A stretch of 64,000 bases of DNA from Hyphomicrobiales bacterium (GTDB lineage Bacteria; Pseudomonadota; Alphaproteobacteria; Rhodospirillales; JACKKN01), in NCBI GenBank assembly GCA_024236415.1, contig JACKKN010000006.1, positions 186,001 to 250,000 on the forward strand. Reading direction: 5' to 3'. Shown here piece after piece: positions 59,766 through 64,000 of this stretch; the first letter of the stretch is position 1; the number at the start of each line of letters is the position of its first letter. The notes under the pieces are model-generated. The model saw only the letters and a list, made by a program, of their open reading frames with translations, was not told the origin of the DNA and made no database searches. A program made the translations under genes and the position numbers.

Positions 59766-60326
59766 ATGCCCCTGTCCACGCCCGATGACCGCGAACTGAT
59801 CCACACCCGCAGCCTGCACATGGAGGCCTACCGCCGCGCCGACGGCAACTACGACATCGAGGGCCAGATCGTGGACGTCAAGCCGACCGCGCACCAGCTG
59901 CTGGATTCCCACCGCAACGCCGGGCAGCCGATCCACGACATGTGGCTGCGCCTGACCGTCAACCTGGACAAGGAGGTGCTGTCGGCCGAGGCCAGGCTGG
60001 ACACCGGCGCCCACGGCCTGTGCCCCGAGGTGGCGCCCAACTTCGCGCGCCTGGCCGGGTTGAAGATCGGCCCCGGGTGGAACAAGCGGGTGCACGAGCG
60101 CCTGGGCCACGGCGCCGGCTGCACCCACCTGCTGGAGATGCTGTCGCAGATGGCCACGGCGGCGATCCAGGCCCTGTGGACCGAGGGCAAGCCCAGCGAC
60201 CCGCGCCAGGTGAAGCCCGAGGACCGGCGCCTGCCGCCGGGCCTGCTCAACTCGTGCTACGCCTACCGGGCCGACGGCCCGTTCGTGCGCGAGTTCTTCC
60301 CCAGCCAGTACAGGGCCGACGACTGA
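59766..60326 (+). CDS. DUF2889 family protein
   Basis: A 186-aa protein of unknown function with the DUF2889 pattern: YRRADGNYDIEGQIVDVKPTA near 20, IHDMWLRLTVNLDKEVLSAEARLDTGAHGLCPEVAPNFARLAGLKIGPGWNKRVHERLGHGAGCTHLLEMLSQMATAAIQAL near 60-140. The conserved Cys/His (LCPE, GCTHLLE) suggest metal or ligand binding. GGGAG precedes the ATG. It forms a unit with the thioesterase and converges on the GntR gene, ten bases from its stop. Confidence 0.83.
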   Translation: MPLSTPDDRELIHTRSLHMEAYRRADGNYDIEGQIVDVKPTAHQLLDSHRNAGQPIHDMWLRLTVNLDKEVLSAEARLDTGAHGLCPEVAPNFARLAGLKIGPGWNKRVHERLGHGAGCTHLLEMLSQMATAAIQALWTEGKPSDPRQVKPEDRRLPPGLLNSCYAYRADGPFVREFFPSQYRADD

Positions 60327-60336
60327 GCCGGCCGGC

Positions 60337-61087
60337 TCACACCGTCGAGCGCACCGGCCGGCCGTCGGGCCGGAAGGCGAAGCGGGTGCCGAACCGGTGC
60401 GACCGGCCGGGGTACACCAGCCGCGCCGCCGAGGCCACCTGGGCCCCGGTCCAGGTGCGCCGGCGCAGTTGCAGGCAGGGCTCGCCGGGCCCGATGCCCA
60501 GCAGGTTCCGCTCCCACGGCGCCGGCATCACCGCCTCGACGATGTGCTCCACCTCGCTGAGCGGCGCGGCGCGCATCAGGTATGCGTTGGCGGTCACGGC
60601 GGCCAGGTCCACCCGCAGGTAGTCCGGCGCCACCGCCGGGTTGACGTACCGGTCCTCGATCTGCACCGGCGCGCCGTCGGCCATGTGCACGACGACGGAG
60701 TGGAACACCGGCGCGCCGGCGGCGATCTCCAGGTCGCGGGCCACGGACTCGTCGGCGGCCAGGGTTTCCAGCGTCTCCAGGCGCAGGCTGTGGCGGTGGC
60801 CGCCGGCGCGGATCTCCTCGGCGATGTTGCGCAGCTGCAGCAGGTCGGCGTGGGGCCGGCGCTCGGCGACGAAGGTGCCGGTGCCCTGGACCCGCACCAG
60901 CAGCCCGGCGGCGGTCAGCTCGCGCAGGGCCCGGTTGACGGTCATGCGGCTGACCCCCAGCTCCCGCACCAGGGCGTTCTCCGACGGCACCCGGTCGCCG
61001 GGGCCCAGGCCGCCGCCGTCGATCAGGCGCATGATGTGGCGCTTGATGCGCTGGTACTGGGGGATCGGCCCCGCGTCGCGGGGCCGC

Positions 61088-61095
<8 letters not shown>
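60337..61095 (-). CDS. GntR/HutC family regulator (UTRA domain)
   Basis: A 252-aa repressor. The winged helix covers about 12-78 (PQYQRIKRHIMRLIDGGGLGPGDRVPSENALVRELGVSRMTVNRALRELTAAGLLVRVQGTGTFVAE), and the C-terminal UTRA ligand domain about 95-240 (FHSVVVHMADGAPVQIEDRYVNPAVAPDYL). It resembles HutC histidine-utilisation repressors, but no hut genes are in the window. The start overlaps the livF stop by eight bases, so it is the last gene of the liv operon and probably controls it in response to the imported compound. Confidence 0.88.
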
Positions 61096-61793
<698 letters not shown>

Positions 61794-61810
<17 letters not shown>

Positions 61811-62561
61811 CGTCGCCTCCCTCGCCCAGATAGGCGGCGCGCACGGCCGGGTCGGCCATGACCTCCAGCGGCGCGCCCGACTTCAGGTTGCGGCCGTTGT
61901 CCAGCACCACCAGGCGCGAGCAGATGCGCAGCACCTCGCCCAGGTTGTGCTCGATCAGGATGATGCTCAGCCCGCCCCGGTTCAGGCCGGTGATCACGTC
62001 GGCGAAGGTCGCCGCCTCGGCCTGGTTGAGGCCGGCCAGGGGCTCGTCCAGCAGCAGAAGCTGCGGGTCCAGGGCCAGGGCCCGCGCCACCTCCAGGCGC
62101 TTGAGGAAGCCCAGCGGCAGCTCGGACGGGCTGGCATCCGCCGCCTCGCCGATGCCGACCAACTCCAGCAGCTCCCGCGCCCGCGCCGTCTCGGCCCCGC
62201 GCCCGGTCTGGAACAGGGCGCCCAGGGGGTTGGCGGTGCGCGCCGCGCCGGCGGCCAGGGCCACGTTCTGGACCACGGTCATGGAGCGGAAGGGCTTGAC
62301 GATCTGCTGCGACATGCCCAGGCCCAGGCGCACCCGGCGCTCCACCGCCAGGCCGTTCAGGCGCCGCCCGCGCAGCCGGACCTCGCCCTCCTGGGGCGTC
62401 ACCACGCCGGTGATGGCGCGCATGGCCGTGGTCTTGCCGGCGCCGTTGGGGCCCATCAGGCCCAGCAGCTCGCCCTCGCGCAGCTCGAACGACACGTCCT
62501 CCAGGGCCTGCACCCCGCCGAAGGCGACGCTGACGCCGCGCACTTCAAGGACCGCCGTCAT
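61794..62561 (-). CDS. livG: Branched-chain amino acid-type ABC transporter ATPase LivG
   Basis: A 255-aa ATPase. VRGVSVAFGGVQALEDVSFELREGELLGLMGPNGAGKTTAMRAITG contains Walker A; LPLGFLKRLEVARALALDPQLLLLDEPLAGLN contains the Walker B and, in place of the usual LPYGxQR signature, the variant LPLGFLKR. IILIEHNLGEV is the switch. The start at 62561 overlaps the livM stop as ATGA. It is the partner of LivF. Confidence 0.9.
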
Positions 62562-63412
62562 GGCGCGCCTCCCGCCCGGGCGCGGGCCGCCATGCCGCGC
62601 GCCATGCCGGCCAGGCCGCCGGGGCTGAATCGCATGACCGCGAACAGCAGCCCGCCGTACAGCAGCAGCTTGTACTCGGCGATGAACTGCAGCCACTGCG
62701 GCAGGACGCTGAGCGCCGCGGCGGCGAAGATCACCCCGGGCACCGATCCGATGCCGCCGATCACCACCATCGAGAGGATGGTGATCGACTCGATGAACGA
62801 GAAGCTGTCGGGGCCGATGTACTTGATGTCGTGGGCATAGAGCCCGCCGGCCAGGCCCGCCAGCGCCGTACCCATGGCGAATGCGGTGAGTTTGTAGCGC
62901 GGCACGTCGATGCCGACCATGCGCGCCGTGTCCTCGTCGTCGGCGATGGCGTCGAAGGCGAAGCCCATCCAGGTGCGCTTCAGGTACAGGCTGAAGGCGG
63001 CGACCAGGGCCGCCAGCACCAGCACCAGGACCATGTAGGCGGTCTTGCTCAGCCCCGGGTCGGGGATGGCGAAGATACCCATCTCGCCGCCCAGCCAGTC
63101 CTGCTTGCGCACCACCCCCAGGAACAGGAACCCCACCCCCATGGTGGTGATGGCCAGAAAGTCGTGGCGCACGCGCAGGGAGGCGAGGCCGACGATGACT
63201 CCCAGCGCCCCGGCCAGGGCGGTGCCGGCCAGCAGGGCGACGCCGAAGGGGATGCCGGCCTTGGTCATCATGGCGGCGCAGTAGGCCCCGGCGCCGTAGA
63301 AGGCGGCGTGGCCCAGGCTGATCTGGCCGCAGTACCCGGTGATCAGGTTCAGGCTCAGCGCCAGGATGATGCTGATGCCCATGAGGATGAGAAGGGTGAC
63401 GGTATACTCCAT
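62558..63412 (-). CDS. livM: Branched-chain amino acid-type ABC transporter permease LivM
   Basis: A 284-aa inner-membrane permease with about nine hydrophobic segments. LILMGISIILALSLNLITGYCGQISLGHAAFYGAGAYCAAMM is the family start, and the coupling region is in FDAIADDEDTARMVGIDVPRYKLTAFAMGTALAGLAGGLYAHDIKYIGPDSFSFIESITILSMVVIGGIGSVPG. GGGAGGG precedes the ATG. It lies three bases after livH. Confidence 0.92.
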   Translation of the reverse strand: MEYTVTLLILMGISIILALSLNLITGYCGQISLGHAAFYGAGAYCAAMMTKAGIPFGVALLAGTALAGALGVIVGLASLRVRHDFLAITTMGVGFLFLGVVRKQDWLGGEMGIFAIPDPGLSKTAYMVLVLVLAALVAAFSLYLKRTWMGFAFDAIADDEDTARMVGIDVPRYKLTAFAMGTALAGLAGGLYAHDIKYIGPDSFSFIESITILSMVVIGGIGSVPGVIFAAAALSVLPQWLQFIAEYKLLLYGGLLFAVMRFSPGGLAGMARGMAARARAGGAP

Positions 63413-63415
63413 ACC

Positions 63416-64000
63416 CTAGGCCCTCCCGAACAGACCCTGGGGCCGGATCATCAGCACGATGATCAGGAAGGCGAAGGCGATGGCGTCGCGGTCCAGGATG
63501 GTGCCCAGGTAGATGGTGCCGAAGGATTCGATCACGCCCAGGGCCAGGGCGGCGATCAGGGTGCCGCGCACGTCGCCCAGGCCGCCCAGGACGATGATGG
63601 CCAGGGCCTTGTAGCTGGGCACGCTGCCCATGGTCGGCTCGACCAGGTTGTTCAGCAGGGCCACCAGCACCCCGGCGGCGGCGGCCAGGGCCGAGCCGAT
63701 GAAGAAGTTCAGGTAGCGCACCTTGATGACGTCGATGCCGAAGGATTCGGCCATGGCCGGGTCGGTCACCGTGGCCCGCCAGGCGGCGCCCATGCGGGTC
63801 CTGCCGGCGAACACGGCCAGGCCGCCGATCAGCACCACGGTACCGACCATGGTCAGGATCTCGCCCTGCTTCAGGTTCAGGGTCGCCAGGGTCACCGTGT
63901 CGGTCAGCGGCGCGTCGGTGTAGGAGATGCCGAACGGCCCGAACACCAGGCGGTAGATCTCCTCCATGGCGATAAACAGCCCGATGGAGGCGATCAGCGC
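63416..64000 (-). CDS. livH: Branched-chain amino acid-type ABC transporter permease LivH (partial, 5' end outside window)
   Basis: The last 194 codons of the second permease; the frame continues through an open ALIASIGLFIAMEEIYRLVFG stretch to the right edge. FGIDVIKVRYLNFFIGSALAAAAGVLVALLNNLVEPTMGSVPSYKALAIIVLGGLGDVRGTLIAALALGVIESF is the LivH signature, ending IVLMIRPQGLFGRA. The beginning of the gene and any periplasmic binding-protein gene lie outside. Confidence 0.93.
   Translation of the reverse strand, partial: ALIASIGLFIAMEEIYRLVFGPFGISYTDAPLTDTVTLATLNLKQGEILTMVGTVVLIGGLAVFAGRTRMGAAWRATVTDPAMAESFGIDVIKVRYLNFFIGSALAAAAGVLVALLNNLVEPTMGSVPSYKALAIIVLGGLGDVRGTLIAALALGVIESFGTIYLGTILDRDAIAFAFLIIVLMIRPQGLFGRA

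Overview
The window is very GC-rich (about 70 percent G+C by eye), densely coded on both strands, and has no rRNA, tRNA, prophage, insertion sequence or CRISPR array that I can see. The gene content points to an alphaproteobacterium, most likely a Rhodospirillales-type soil or water heterotroph. The indicators are a DUF1134/EipA envelope protein, the methyltransferase/gloB divergent pair, two tripartite tricarboxylate transporter (TTT/Tct) operons, a Liv-type ABC transporter and many TetR/MarR/Lrp/GntR regulators. The genus cannot be fixed from the sequence alone.

Layout. 1-2.5 kb: the start of a polyamine/iron-type ABC ATPase gene, divergent from a TetR regulator, then a secreted HExxH metalloprotease. 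2.6-4.4 kb: the two subunits of an aconitase X enzyme. 4.4-7.6 kb: the least ordinary locus. A stand-alone VirD4/TraG-like coupling ATPase without membrane anchor or secretion genes faces a 227-aa protein that is homologous to the ATPase's own C-terminal domain, and a 62-aa acidic protein is divergent from it. 7.6-12.4 kb: three glycosyltransferases and a GT-C type membrane glycosyltransferase. 12.5-16.5 kb: methyltransferase, glyoxalase II, glutathione transferase, DUF985 cupin and an MFS transporter. 16.6-20.8 kb: an MMPL/RND exporter read in frame into an outer-membrane lipoprotein-sorting domain, divergent from a TetR gene that has two copies of a 19-bp operator. 20.8-23.8 kb: EamA exporters, EipA and a rhodanese.

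23.8-30.7 kb is a MarR-TctC-TctB-TctA-acyl-CoA ligase-photolyase run on the minus strand: uptake of a carboxylic acid and its activation to a CoA ester, with photolyase coupled to the end. 30.7-40.6 kb is mixed metabolism: sulfurtransferase, covalent-FAD oxidase, RidA, metallo-hydrolase, periplasmic TPR protein, enoyl-CoA hydratase, PD-(D/E)XK protein, solute-binding protein, Fe-alcohol dehydrogenase and Ni/Co transporter. Three structured intergenic repeat families lie among the convergent genes of the window.

40.6-50.0 kb looks like one coherent catabolic regulon on the minus strand: TetR, a PHP/DUF3604 hydrolase, an arylsulfotransferase-fold protein, a second TctCBA importer, a mandelate racemase/muconate lactonizing enzyme and a Cys-type sulfatase. 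A GTAACG-N4-CGTTAC operator lies upstream of the TetR gene, and a degenerate copy lies before the PHP gene. 50.0-55 kb: a large secreted TPR-CHAT protein and an aldehyde dehydrogenase. 55-60.3 kb: VOC protein, class V aminotransferase, Lrp regulator, alanine dehydrogenase, SnoaL-like protein, thioesterase and DUF2889 protein, with two covarying copies of one terminator. 60.3-64.0 kb: a GntR regulator at the end of a livH-livM-livG-livF operon that leaves the window at the right edge.
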